A DNA stretch of 64,000 nucleotides from Prochlorococcus sp. AG-347-O22. Its GTDB lineage: Bacteria > Cyanobacteriota > Cyanobacteriia > PCC-6307 > Cyanobiaceae. A program made the translations under genes and the position numbers. The notes below the pieces were generated by a model. That model saw nothing but the letters and a program-made list of their open reading frames with translations. It was not told the DNA's origin and made no database searches. The stretch is taken from the NCBI GenBank assembly GCA_003278845.1, contig QCCX01000001.1:207284-271283 (forward strand), written 5' to 3'. The number at the start of each line of letters is the position of its first letter. Positions within the stretch are counted from its first letter, which is position 1. Positions 51,790 to 60,699 of the stretch are shown here, piece after piece.

Positions 51790-53711
51790 ATACTCAAAGC
51801 ATTTTTTAAAAATTCCTGAGATTTTTGCATTACTACTTCTTTATTTTCAATATTTCTAAAACCATGCCCTTCGTTATCAAAAAAAATAACTTCTGAATAT
51901 TTATTATTCTGTATCAAAATTTCTTGAACTTTTAAAGTTTGTTTATAAGAAATAACTGTATCTTTTTTTCCATGAAACAATAAGATAGGTTTATTTATTT
52001 TGTTAATATGATTTATAGGTGATCTATTTAAATAGTCATCATGGTCTTTTGCAAAATTTCCTACCAAAGAATTTAAATAATCTTTTTCAAACCTATGAGT
52101 GTTGTAATGCATATCCTTCAAATCAATAACAGGATATTTACAAATTGCTGCTGTAAAAATAGAACCATATAATAAACAATTAAGGGCAGTTAACCCACCA
52201 GCACTATTCCCAAAAATTACTACTTTTTCACTATCAACTTGATTTGCTTTAATCAATTCAAGAGCTAGTGCTTTGCAATCATAAGAATCAACAATACCCC
52301 ATTTATAATTCAACCTCTCTCTATATGATTTGCCAAATCCTGATGATCCTCCATAATTGACTTCAGCAACAAAAAATCCCTTCGACGTCCAATATTGAAC
52401 TTCAGAATTATATGATCCATCAAAACATGAAGTTGGTCCGCTATGTGCTCTAACAAAGAGCGGTGGCTTTCTAAAATTTTCAACAAGCGGTCTATAAAGA
52501 AAACAATGAGTTGATTTATCTTCAAAACCTTTAAACCAAAATGTTTCAGGTTTTGAACAATCTTTTATATGATCAACAAATATCTGCTCAGAAAAATTTG
52601 ATAAAACTTTTTTTGCAAAATCAATTTCAAATACAATTCCCAAAAAATCAGATCCATAACCCTTTAAAAGAACTTTTTTCCGAAAAACACTGAAATCACT
52701 TATTGAGGTAAAAGGAGTAGAAAATTCTTTAACAAATTCAAGATCTTTATATTGTTCCACTATTAAACTATTTTCTTTTTTTGCTACACAAAATAAATTT
52801 TTTTTATTCCCTGAAAAAAATGTTATTCCAGTGACCCATTGTGGTGCTCCATATTCAATCAAATTTCTCTCTATTCTTTTCTTAATAAAAATATTCTCAA
52901 TTTCACTAACATCTAAAAACAATAAGTTCCACCATCCAGAACTATCTTCAGAACATACCAAATGTGTTTCACTTATCCAATAGGGTTGAAAAAAAGAAAC
53001 GTTTTTTTGGGAATTTATCAGCTTATTTGAGAATTTTTTTATTTTTTGTATCTCACCATCTTGATCTATTTGAGCAAAAAACAGCTCATTTTTCTCCCAG
53101 GGCATATATGGAGAACCCCACTCTATCCAAGAAAGTAAGTTAGCAGATTTATTAGAAGATAATTCTCCCGCAAAATTTTTAAATTTTTTTATTCGATGAA
53201 TATCTTGTTTAGTTTTTTTTAAATTTAAAGAAAATAGATAATCTCTATTATTTATTTCGCAAATTCCATACAATAAATTTTTTTCAGAAATGACAAATGA
53301 AGAATCAAAATTTCCATCAATTGAATCAGATAGTTGATTAGGCTCTTGAACTGAAACGAGATATTTATTTTGGCTTCTATCAGTTGACGCTGTCTCTTTA
53401 AAAATTTGAAACCATACTGCCTTGGTAATCTGATCTATCCATATCAAATAAAAATTATTTTTAAAATTTATACATTTATAAGATTTACCACCATATCCAT
53501 GAAAATTGTTCTTGATATTATATTTTTTACTTGTTAATTGCTGGGGAATAGCTTCTTTGACATTAAATGGTCTTGCAAAAATGGCATTTTCATTTTGACC
53601 TTCAGCAACAACATCAATCCAAAAAATGGTATCCCTAATAATAGTTAATTCCTTGAAAGCATTTTTTTTAGATTCAGTTTGCCTAACTTTTAACTTATCA
53701 TCATTACTCAT
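51786..53711 (-). CDS. Prolyl-oligopeptidase-family (S9) peptidase
   Basis: This cytosolic serine peptidase of 641 residues has an N-terminal beta-propeller-like part (about 1-370) and a C-terminal alpha/beta-hydrolase domain. The nucleophile is in GNSAGG, the acid is in LLFHGKKDTVI and the His in NEGHGF. There is no signal peptide. It resembles dipeptidyl or acylaminoacyl peptidases; specificity is not evident. The start MSNDDKLKV is at ATG 53711, divergent from def with 76 bp between. Confidence 0.88.
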   Translation of the reverse strand: MSNDDKLKVRQTESKKNAFKELTIIRDTIFWIDVVAEGQNENAIFARPFNVKEAIPQQLTSKKYNIKNNFHGYGGKSYKCINFKNNFYLIWIDQITKAVWFQIFKETASTDRSQNKYLVSVQEPNQLSDSIDGNFDSSFVISEKNLLYGICEINNRDYLFSLNLKKTKQDIHRIKKFKNFAGELSSNKSANLLSWIEWGSPYMPWEKNELFFAQIDQDGEIQKIKKFSNKLINSQKNVSFFQPYWISETHLVCSEDSSGWWNLLFLDVSEIENIFIKKRIERNLIEYGAPQWVTGITFFSGNKKNLFCVAKKENSLIVEQYKDLEFVKEFSTPFTSISDFSVFRKKVLLKGYGSDFLGIVFEIDFAKKVLSNFSEQIFVDHIKDCSKPETFWFKGFEDKSTHCFLYRPLVENFRKPPLFVRAHSGPTSCFDGSYNSEVQYWTSKGFFVAEVNYGGSSGFGKSYRERLNYKWGIVDSYDCKALALELIKANQVDSEKVVIFGNSAGGLTALNCLLYGSIFTAAICKYPVIDLKDMHYNTHRFEKDYLNSLVGNFAKDHDDYLNRSPINHINKINKPILLFHGKKDTVISYKQTLKVQEILIQNNKYSEVIFFDNEGHGFRNIENKEVVMQKSQEFLKNALSI

Positions 53712-53787
53712 TTAAAAAAATATAAAGAAAGTAAATTAAAGTGCTAATATTTTTATAGCTAAACTCTTATCTAAAAACTTTTTTAAC

Positions 53788-54393
53788 GTGGCAAACCATT
53801 TTTCACAACTTGCAAAAAAGTCAAGAACAAATGGAAGCTCAGAAAAAATTGCAAAAGAACAAACAGGTAAACCATCTCTAGATATTTATAAACTTGGTGA
53901 TGATGTATTAAGACAAAATTCCAAAAGAATAACTAAGGTTGACGAATCGATTAGAAAACTTGCTAGAGAAATGCTTCAAAGCATGTACGCAGCTAAAGGA
54001 ATCGGACTTGCAGCGCCTCAAATTGGTATCAACAAAGAGCTTCTTGTCATAGATGTGAATTTTGAAGATTCAGCAGCAGAGCCTCTAATATTAATCAATC
54101 CAGAAATTACAGACTTTGGAACAACCCTTAATTCATACGAAGAAGGCTGCTTAAGTATACCTGGCGTATATTTGAATGTAGTCAGACCATCAACTATAAA
54201 ATTAAAATTTAGAGATGAAATGGGGAGACCACGTAAAATGAAAGCAGATGGACTTCTGGCAAGGTGTATTCAACACGAAATGGATCACTTAAAAGGAATA
54301 TTATTTGTTGATAGAGTTACATCAAAAGATGATTTGAACAAAGAACTTATAAAGGAAGGATTCAAAGAAAAAGACGTAATTTCAATTAATTAA
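53788..54393 (+). CDS. def: Peptide deformylase
   Basis: Def removes the formyl group from new proteins. Its three motifs are clear: GIGLAAPQIG (residues 71-80), EGCLSIPG (metal ligand C121) and QHEMDH (ligands H163 and H167, catalytic E164). The 201 residues include an N-terminal extension of about 30 residues, which I associate with marine picocyanobacterial Def; its role is unknown. Translation begins at GTG 53788. The HIT gene follows after 4 bp. Confidence 0.95.
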   Translation: MANHFSQLAKKSRTNGSSEKIAKEQTGKPSLDIYKLGDDVLRQNSKRITKVDESIRKLAREMLQSMYAAKGIGLAAPQIGINKELLVIDVNFEDSAAEPLILINPEITDFGTTLNSYEEGCLSIPGVYLNVVRPSTIKLKFRDEMGRPRKMKADGLLARCIQHEMDHLKGILFVDRVTSKDDLNKELIKEGFKEKDVISIN

Positions 54394-54397
54394 TCTA

Positions 54398-54739
54398 ATG
54401 ACTGAAACTACAATATTTCAAAAAATAATAAATCAAGAAATACCCTGCGATAAGCTTTATGAAGATGATTTTTGTATTGCGTTTAATGATATCCAAGCGC
54501 AAGCGCCAGTACATTTTTTAGTGATTCCAAAAAAGCCAATTATTAGTTTATTAGATTGTATTGAAGAAGATGCAAACTTATTAGGGCATTTACTTTTTGT
54601 TGGCAGCAAAATAGCTAAATCAAAAAATTTAACTAATTGGAGAACAGTAATTAATACTGGAGCAGAGTCGGGACAAACAGTTTTTCATTTACATATTCAT
54701 TTTTTATCTGGAAGAAAAATGAATTGGCCCCCAGGTTAA
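54398..54739 (+). CDS. HIT family protein (HINT-like)
   Basis: This 113-residue purine-nucleotide-binding protein belongs to the histidine triad family. The triad FHLHIHF is near residue 98, with GAESGQTVFH before it and IPKKPI upstream, as in HINT proteins. HINT enzymes hydrolyse AMP-linked compounds. The physiological substrate here is unknown. The gene lies 4 bp after def and may be co-transcribed with it. Confidence 0.92.
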   Translation: MTETTIFQKIINQEIPCDKLYEDDFCIAFNDIQAQAPVHFLVIPKKPIISLLDCIEEDANLLGHLLFVGSKIAKSKNLTNWRTVINTGAESGQTVFHLHIHFLSGRKMNWPPG

Positions 54740-54786
54740 AACTCTCGAAAGAAATGTTTATGGGCTATAAATAAAGAAAAAACAAA

Positions 54787-55065
54787 ATGAATACCCCAGA
54801 TTCCTTAAATACAGAATCCAAAAATTTATTCAATTTAATATCAAAAAATTGGGAAGATCTAGACGATTCACTTAAAACTAAGTTAATAAAAATTTGGAGA
54901 GTTTTAACTTATAAATGGCAATTACAAATTTTACTTAATCTCCCTTTTCTTTTATGGTGGGCATTAGATAAATCTTTTCCAATAGTCCATAAATTTGATA
55001 AAACAATCTTGAATTACTTAAATTTACCTGACTGGGCACTTTCATTTATTGGCTTTGGTCAATAG
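54787..55065 (+). CDS. Small hypothetical membrane-associated protein
   Basis: This 92-residue protein is one I do not recognise. The start is polar; a hydrophobic segment at about residues 46-60 (LQILLNLPFLLWWALD) and a weaker one near the end (LPDWALSFIGFG) suggest one or two membrane contacts. It lies 47 bp after the HIT gene and 42 bp before the fused ABC transporter gene on the same strand. It may act with either; nothing in the sequence says so. Confidence 0.6.
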   Translation: MNTPDSLNTESKNLFNLISKNWEDLDDSLKTKLIKIWRVLTYKWQLQILLNLPFLLWWALDKSFPIVHKFDKTILNYLNLPDWALSFIGFGQ

Positions 55066-55107
55066 ACTTTTAAAAGTTATAATTTTCCTTAAAAGACTTG
55101 TCGAGTA

Positions 55108-57090
55108 ATGAGTAAAACAGTTAATAATAAATCCAAAATACTGTACCAATTACAAAAATTAAGGAAGCTATCTCAGCCATTTTTTCTTCCTATAGATCAA
55201 TGTAATGGATTCCAATTCATATGGCTTTTGATTTCTCTTTTATTTTGTGTTGGTGGAGTAGTACTTGTTGGTCTTACAGGAATAATCAGTTTTTTTGAAA
55301 GCTTTCAACCAATTTTTCTTGAAAAGTATTTCGGAGGTGTAGTAAGTACTGTCAATTCAATTTGGGCTGGTAGTTGGGGATTACTTTTCTCTACCTTATT
55401 TCTAATTGGATCAGGGAGCTTTTTTAGCTTAAGACGTCAATTAAAAAATCGGAGATGGTTACATTGGTTATTCCTAGCGATAATTGTTTTAATGCTTTTA
55501 GCCGTAAACGGAATAAACGCAGGTATTGGATTTATTGCAAGAGATTTAACAAATGCTTTAGTAGAAAAACAAGAAGATGGATTTTATCGGATATTGGGGA
55601 TTTACGCTTGTTGTTTCGCTGTGGCTCTACCAATACGTGTTTCCCAAATATTTTTTACATATAAGTTAGGAATAATTTGGAGAGAATGGCTTTCAAAAAG
55701 TTTAGTCAAAGATTATATGACTAATAAAGCTTATTACCAATTAAATCCCAATGATGAAGAACAAACCGATGTAGATAATCCTGATCAAAGAATCACAGAT
55801 GATACCCGTGCTTTTACCGGGCAAAGTCTCTCTTTTACATTAGGTATTTTTGATGCCCTACTAACATTTTCACTTAATATTCTTATTTTATGGAGTATTA
55901 GTACAACACTTACTTTTTCTTTATTTGGTTATGCTGCATTTGCAACTTCTATCCTTTTAATCGCTGGAAAAAATCTTGTAAAGATTGACTTTGATCAACT
56001 CAGATATGAAGCAGATTTTCGATACGGCTTAGTACATATTAGAGATAATGCTGAATCAATAGCCTTTTACTCTGGGGAGAATCCTGAACGAAGTGAAACT
56101 GAAAGACGCCTAGGAGAAGTGGTGAGAAACTTTAATTTATTGATTATATGGAGAGTAATAATAGACGTCATGAGAAGATCCATTAATTATGCTGGAAATT
56201 TCTTTCCATATTTAATAATGGCAATCCCTTACTTTAAAGGTGATATTGATTATGGACGCTTTATTCAGGCTAGCTTTGCATTTGGAATGGTTGAAGGTTC
56301 GTTATTTTTCATTGTTAATCAAATCGAAGAACTTGCAAAATTTACTGCTGGTATTGGCAGATTAGAAGGATTCCAATCAAAAGTTGAATCCATTAGTCAA
56401 ACCAACCCAAAAAGCAATCAAAACGTTATTTCAGATTATCCCTCAATTCTTATTAATAATGCTGACCTTTGCCCACCAGGATCAAATAAAACAATAATTA
56501 AAAATTTAAATTTAAGCATCGACAATAATCAATCACTTTTGGTCGTAGGGCCATCTGGGTGCGGAAAAACATCTTTACTAAGAATGATTAGTGGTTTATG
56601 GGAACCCAATCAGGGAGTAATTAAAAAACCAAAAATTGGGGAATTATTATTCATACCTCAAAAACCATATATGTTACTAGGTTCTTTAAGGGAACAATTA
56701 TGTTATCCCACAGAAGTTAAAAAATTTAGTGATGAACATCTTACTTCTGTTCTAAAAGAAGTAAATTTAAAAACCTTAGTGGATAGGTATCCTAATCTTG
56801 ATATCAAACAAGATTGGCCACGAATTCTTTCCCTAGGCGAGCAACAAAGATTGGCTTTTGCAAGACTCTTACTAAATTCTCCCAGATTTGCAGTACTTGA
56901 TGAAGCAACAAGTGCTTTAGATATTAACACTGAAAAAAAACTATATAGTTTACTAAAGGAACGAGAACTTTCTCTTATTAGTGTTGGACATAGACCTAGC
57001 TTAAAAGATTTTCATGAGAATATATTAGAATTAAATGGACATGGAGACTGGAAATTATTGACTTCTGATAAGTATAATTTTAAGGATTAA
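55108..57090 (+). CDS. Fused ABC transporter (permease-ATPase), SbmA/BacA-ABCD-like
   Basis: This 660-residue half transporter has six membrane spans (about 30-380) of the ABC_membrane_2 type and a C-terminal ATPase. Visible are NPDQRITDD (the EAA-like loop of this family, as in YddA/SbmA), Walker A GPSGCGKTS, the signature LSLGEQQRLAFARLL and Walker B FAVLDEATSALD. Relatives move peptides, fatty acyl-CoA or cobalamin, so the cargo here is open. An hli gene follows after 8 bp. Confidence 0.88.
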   Translation: MSKTVNNKSKILYQLQKLRKLSQPFFLPIDQCNGFQFIWLLISLLFCVGGVVLVGLTGIISFFESFQPIFLEKYFGGVVSTVNSIWAGSWGLLFSTLFLIGSGSFFSLRRQLKNRRWLHWLFLAIIVLMLLAVNGINAGIGFIARDLTNALVEKQEDGFYRILGIYACCFAVALPIRVSQIFFTYKLGIIWREWLSKSLVKDYMTNKAYYQLNPNDEEQTDVDNPDQRITDDTRAFTGQSLSFTLGIFDALLTFSLNILILWSISTTLTFSLFGYAAFATSILLIAGKNLVKIDFDQLRYEADFRYGLVHIRDNAESIAFYSGENPERSETERRLGEVVRNFNLLIIWRVIIDVMRRSINYAGNFFPYLIMAIPYFKGDIDYGRFIQASFAFGMVEGSLFFIVNQIEELAKFTAGIGRLEGFQSKVESISQTNPKSNQNVISDYPSILINNADLCPPGSNKTIIKNLNLSIDNNQSLLVVGPSGCGKTSLLRMISGLWEPNQGVIKKPKIGELLFIPQKPYMLLGSLREQLCYPTEVKKFSDEHLTSVLKEVNLKTLVDRYPNLDIKQDWPRILSLGEQQRLAFARLLLNSPRFAVLDEATSALDINTEKKLYSLLKERELSLISVGHRPSLKDFHENILELNGHGDWKLLTSDKYNFKD

Positions 57091-57098
57091 TAAAAAAA

Positions 57099-57374
57099 AT
57101 GAATTCTAAAGAAGAACAAACAAACTCAGAAGCGACTAATTTAGAGAATGAGAGTTTGATAAAACAGCAGAACGATCCAGATTACATCAATGAACGAATT
57201 GGAGACAATAAATTAGATGAAAAATCTACAGAAATTAAAGATGAATATAAATTTGGATGGAGTACTTATTCTGAAAAAACTAATGGAAGATTTGCAATGA
57301 TTGGCTTTCTTTCAATAATTCTGATTGAATTATTTAGTAAACAATCGTTTTTAAAATGGGCAGGAATCCTATAA
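57099..57374 (+). CDS. hli: High-light-inducible protein with long N-terminal extension
   Basis: This 91-residue protein has the Hli chlorophyll-binding helix at about 56-85: YSEKTNGRFAMIGFLSIILI, with the E-x-x-N-G-R-x-A-M-I-G signature. An unusual charged, disordered N-terminal extension of about 50 residues precedes it. It acts in the thylakoid membrane in photoprotection or chlorophyll handling. It lies 8 bp after the fused ABC transporter gene, likely in one operon. It ends directly at the ycf66 stop with no gap. Confidence 0.87.
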   Translation: MNSKEEQTNSEATNLENESLIKQQNDPDYINERIGDNKLDEKSTEIKDEYKFGWSTYSEKTNGRFAMIGFLSIILIELFSKQSFLKWAGIL

Positions 57375-58304
57375 TTAATCATCAAATCTAGAACTGTTAT
57401 CTCTAGGTTTTTTCTTGTTTGTTCCAACGTTATATCTACTACTTTGATTTTTTGAACTTGATCTAGCTGGAGAGCTTACTCTACGACTCTCACGTGGTTT
57501 TTTAGCTTGATTAGCGTCTTTAAATGAAGCATCTTCTACTTGAGCTGTTGAAATTTGCTGCCTAATAGGGGATCTAGTAGGTTGCTTTCTTAATGGAGAA
57601 GAATCAGCAGGAGGAGAGATATTATCTTGCCTAGAAACTGTACGATTCATTCTGGGTCTTGACCCTGTTTTAACTTCATCACGAGATAAATTTCTTCTTT
57701 CACCAAAATTATTTGTTTCTGGTTGTTTCCTATTTCTATCTTCAGAAGTCTTTCTTCTCCTTCTTAGAGGCTCGTCATTTTCAAACTGACTTATTTCCCT
57801 TGTAGATGACCTACTTCTACTTGCTGCAGCAGAGGGTATGGCTCTTGAAACATTCCTCCTACGAGATCTCCCCTCCGTATAGTCTTCTTCAAATTCATCT
57901 TCTTGAGGTTTAAATCTTCTAGATGATCTTTCAGATTCTTCAAACCTATCATAATCGTCATTAAATCGACCTCTAGAATTTCTTGGAACATCAGAAATAG
58001 GATCATCATCAAAATAAGATGACCTTCTAGCTTGATCAGTAGCAACTCCCCTCAATCGGACACTTTCATATGCGAAGAAAACTGTAGTTCCTGCTAATAA
58101 AAACTGACCAAACTGAAGGATAGGATCTAACCTCCAGCCTTGAAAAAATAATATTCCTCCGCACAAAAGTCCAATTGCCGCGAAGAAAACATCATAGTCC
58201 CGCGCCAAGGCAGGCTTAAAAGACCTCAAAAAATAAAGGCCTCCTCCACATACCGCGAGGACTATACCAACAATACTGGCCCAATTGAGACTAGCATTGA
58301 CCAC
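57375..58304 (-). CDS. ycf66: Ycf66 family protein with long basic Arg/Ser-rich tail
   Basis: Residues 1-100 form the Ycf66 domain with about three membrane spans (NWASIVGIVLAVCGGGLYFL, AIGLLCGGILFFQGWRLDP, LLAGTTVFFAYESVRLRG). The family is found in cyanobacteria and some plastids, with unknown function. The remaining 200 residues are low-complexity and disordered, very rich in Arg, Ser, Asp and Pro. Translation starts at GTG 58304. It lies 79 bp after psbX on the same strand, a pairing that supports a photosynthetic role. Confidence 0.87.
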   Translation of the reverse strand: MVNASLNWASIVGIVLAVCGGGLYFLRSFKPALARDYDVFFAAIGLLCGGILFFQGWRLDPILQFGQFLLAGTTVFFAYESVRLRGVATDQARRSSYFDDDPISDVPRNSRGRFNDDYDRFEESERSSRRFKPQEDEFEEDYTEGRSRRRNVSRAIPSAAASRSRSSTREISQFENDEPLRRRRKTSEDRNRKQPETNNFGERRNLSRDEVKTGSRPRMNRTVSRQDNISPPADSSPLRKQPTRSPIRQQISTAQVEDASFKDANQAKKPRESRRVSSPARSSSKNQSSRYNVGTNKKKPRDNSSRFDD

Positions 58305-58383
58305 GTTCTTTCTCCAAAAATTTATTTTTTAAAGGGTTAATTATATCCCCTTATATATAGTGTACTTAAAACTTCTACAAAAA

Positions 58384-58569
58384 CTAGCGTCTTCCAGTAG
58401 AAGTACGATCGAGGGAATCTTTCTGGCTGACAAAAATCAAAAATGCAGTGGCTGGAATAACTATAAGTAAGGCAGCAGCAATAAAACTACCTATCATTCC
58501 CACTGCGGAATTATTTGCAACTTCAGCAGAAAAATCTGCGGCTAGTAATAAATTTGAGATTTGAAACAC
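58384..58569 (-). CDS. psbX: Photosystem II protein PsbX
   Basis: PsbX is a one-helix subunit near cytochrome b559 of photosystem II. The 61-residue protein has an N-terminal extension ([20 protein letters not shown]), a membrane helix ([20 protein letters not shown]) and a [14 protein letters not shown] tail, matching the longer PsbX of Prochlorococcus rather than the 39-residue type of freshwater strains. Translation starts at GTG 58569. A promoter lies at 58592-58619. ycf66 follows. Confidence 0.92.
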   Translation of the reverse strand: MFQISNLLLAADFSAEVANNSAVGMIGSFIAAALLIVIPATAFLIFVSQKDSLDRTSTGRR

Positions 58570-58591
58570 TTTTTAAATATTAAATTCTCAA

Positions 58592-58619
58592 TTTATAATA
58601 CGAATTAAATACGTTTCAA
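58592..58619 (-). promoter_or_regulatory. Predicted psbX promoter
   Basis: On the minus strand TTGAAA (58614-58619) and TATAAA (58592-58597) are 16 bp apart, a near-consensus sigma-70 pair. Initiation near 58585 would leave a leader of about 15 nt before GTG 58569. Confidence 0.45.
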
Positions 58620-58650
58620 TGGGTTATTTATTAAGATGAATTAAATAATT

Positions 58651-58965
58651 GTGATTTCCTTGCTTGTAAACTCTCTTCAAATTTTAGATATCAGTTTAGG
58701 AATTTCTCTTTCATATCTAACTATAGTTTTTCTAATAAGATTAATACTTACTTGGTACCCAAAAATTGATTTAAGTAAGGGTTTATGGTTATTAGTTTCA
58801 ATACCATCAAGCTCTATTCTTAATTTAACAAGAAAACTAATTCCTCCTATTGGAGGCGTTGATGTTGGACCCGTAATTTGGATCGGATTTATAAGCTTTT
58901 TAAGAGAAATATTAGTAGGTCAGCAAGGGCTTATAAAACTTGCATTGCATACACAAATTTCATAG
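58651..58965 (+). CDS. YggT family membrane protein
   Basis: This 104-residue membrane protein belongs to the YggT/Ycf19/CCB3 family. Two hydrophobic parts are joined by the conserved ILTWYPKIDLSKG, and SSILNLTRKLIPPIGGVDVGPVIW is the clear signature. Relatives take part in heme attachment to cytochrome b6 (CCB3) or in membrane or DNA organisation; which applies here is not known. The start is a GTG at 58651, divergent from psbX with 81 bp between. It ends 18 bp before the convergent accC stop. Confidence 0.9.
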   Translation: MISLLVNSLQILDISLGISLSYLTIVFLIRLILTWYPKIDLSKGLWLLVSIPSSSILNLTRKLIPPIGGVDVGPVIWIGFISFLREILVGQQGLIKLALHTQIS

Positions 58966-58983
58966 AAATCTTTTAATTATTTC

Positions 58984-60330
58984 TCAGTAATTTGGCAATA
59001 ATTCTTCTTCTACATATTTAGTATGTATATTACCCTGCTTAAATTTAGATTTATTTAGTAAGGTTAGATGAAAGTTAATTGTTGTAGGAATACCAGTTAC
59101 TGCACATTCATTTAAAGCCCTATTCATACGTTTAATTGCAGTATTACGATCCTTTCCCCAGACTATTAATTTACCAATTAATGAGTCATAGAAAGGAGGG
59201 ATTTCATAGCCCGTATAGACATGACTATCCACCCTTACACCGGGGCCACCAGGAGGAAGCCACCCAGTTATTTTTCCGGGTGATGGTCGGAAATTATGAG
59301 AAGGATCTTCAGCATTGATTCTACATTCAATGGCATGTCCGTTTAAATGGATGTCATCCTGATTAAATTCCAAGTTTGCTCCGCTTGCGATTTTAATTTG
59401 CTCAGCTATTAAATCAACTCCGGTAACCATTTCAGTAACAGGATGTTCAACTTGAATCCTAGTATTCATTTCCATAAAATAAAAATTATCATCATCAACT
59501 AAAAATTCAACTGTCCCAGCTCCTTCGTAGCCGATACTTTTTGCAGCAGCAATAGCTGCGTTCCCCATTTTTTTTCTTAACTCAGTGTTAATTGCAGGAC
59601 TAGGAGACTCTTCTAGTAACTTCTGATGTCTTCTTTGAACTGAACAATCTCGCTCTCCTAAATGAACAACATTACCCGACCTATCAGCCAAAATTTGAAT
59701 TTCTACATGTCTTGGCTTCTTTATAAATTTCTCCATATATAAACCATCATTACCAAAAGCTGCTTCTGCTTCGCCTTGAGCTGCTTTAAACATTTTTTCG
59801 AGATTATTAGAGTTTTCAACCAACCTCATACCTCTTCCGCCTCCTCCTGCAGTCGCTTTAATAATTACCGGATAGCCAATTTCATCTGCCAATTTATAAG
59901 CCTCATCAACATTTGATAACAAGCCTTTACTACCAGGTACTGTTGGAACTCCAACTGCTTCCATAGTTTCTTTAGCTGTAGATTTATCTCCCATAGATCT
60001 AATAGCTTTTGGAGATGGGCCAATAAAAACTATGCCATGATCATTACACATCTCAGCAAATTTATCATTTTCAGCAAGAAATCCATAGCCAGGATGAATA
60101 GCATCAACTCCTCTCGATGTAGCGGCAGCAAGTATATTTGGAATATTTAAATAACTCTTATTACTCAACGAATCTCCGACGCAAACGGCTTCATCAGCAA
60201 GCTGAACATGCAATGCTTTTTTATCTACAGTGCTAAAAACTGCAACGGTTGCAATACCTAGTTCTCTACAACTTCTGACAATTCGTAAAGCTATTTCTCC
60301 ACGATTAGCAATTAAAACTTTTTCAACCAT
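58984..60330 (-). CDS. accC: Biotin carboxylase subunit of acetyl-CoA carboxylase
   Basis: AccC carboxylates biotin on AccB at the expense of ATP, the first step of fatty-acid synthesis. The 448-residue protein has [14 protein letters not shown] at the start and the Gly-rich ATP-grasp loop [12 protein letters not shown]. The [21 protein letters not shown] and [14 protein letters not shown] blocks hold the catalytic and metal residues. It is encoded alone, without accB beside it. The ATG is at 60330. Confidence 0.97.
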   Translation of the reverse strand: MVEKVLIANRGEIALRIVRSCRELGIATVAVFSTVDKKALHVQLADEAVCVGDSLSNKSYLNIPNILAAATSRGVDAIHPGYGFLAENDKFAEMCNDHGIVFIGPSPKAIRSMGDKSTAKETMEAVGVPTVPGSKGLLSNVDEAYKLADEIGYPVIIKATAGGGGRGMRLVENSNNLEKMFKAAQGEAEAAFGNDGLYMEKFIKKPRHVEIQILADRSGNVVHLGERDCSVQRRHQKLLEESPSPAINTELRKKMGNAAIAAAKSIGYEGAGTVEFLVDDDNFYFMEMNTRIQVEHPVTEMVTGVDLIAEQIKIASGANLEFNQDDIHLNGHAIECRINAEDPSHNFRPSPGKITGWLPPGGPGVRVDSHVYTGYEIPPFYDSLIGKLIVWGKDRNTAIKRMNRALNECAVTGIPTTINFHLTLLNKSKFKQGNIHTKYVEEELLPNY

Positions 60331-60592
60331 TATGAAAATTAAATTGAAGAAATGAAAATGACTTAAAATAAAAAATTATTTGCCAAAGTATTTAACAAAA
60401 TTTTTTTAGTGATCAGAGGACATTTTTTACAATACAACCTAGAACGTTATATATGTATAAATATTTGTTTTATGCAATAGAAAAATTATTCATCATATTC
60501 CAAAATACTCATCTAAAACTAGATGCTTATTTCAGTCAATAATGTATGATATTTCTAAGGTTTAAGTATCCACCGGTTGCTGAGAACCCTTT
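60331..60592. other. 262-bp non-coding region between accC and tRNA-Leu
   Basis: AT-rich and without a convincing gene. It must hold the accC promoter (minus strand) and the tRNA-Leu promoter (plus strand). A TATGAT at 60545-60550 is a fair -10 for the tRNA, without a good -35. A 29-codon ATG reading at 60453-60542 exists but has no recognisable pattern. Confidence 0.5.
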
Positions 60593-60674
60593 GCGGACGT
60601 GGCGGAATTGGTAGACGCGCACGTCTAAGGAGCGTGTGGCTTCGGCCTTGCGAGTTCAAGTCTCGCCGTCCGCA
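60593..60674 (+). tRNA. tRNA-Leu (anticodon AAG)
   Basis: An 82-nt class II tRNA. The acceptor GCGGACG pairs with CGTCCGC. The D stem GCG/CGC has a GGTAGA loop end. The anticodon stem CACGT/GCGTG encloses CTAAGGA, giving anticodon A34-A35-G36. It has a long variable arm, T stem GCGAG/CTCGC with TTCAAGT, and discriminator A. CCA is not encoded. Alignment with bacterial tRNA-Leu, whose loop has the same spacing, supports AAG rather than the commoner TAG or GAG. Confidence 0.9.
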
Positions 60675-60699
60675 TTAAATGTACTCTGGTTTAACTGCA

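Noticed and set aside
60453..60542. A 29-codon ATG reading between accC and tRNA-Leu
   Set aside because: It looks like random AT-rich sequence (Phe, Ile, Lys, Tyr runs), lacks any recognisable family pattern and covers the likely tRNA promoter.
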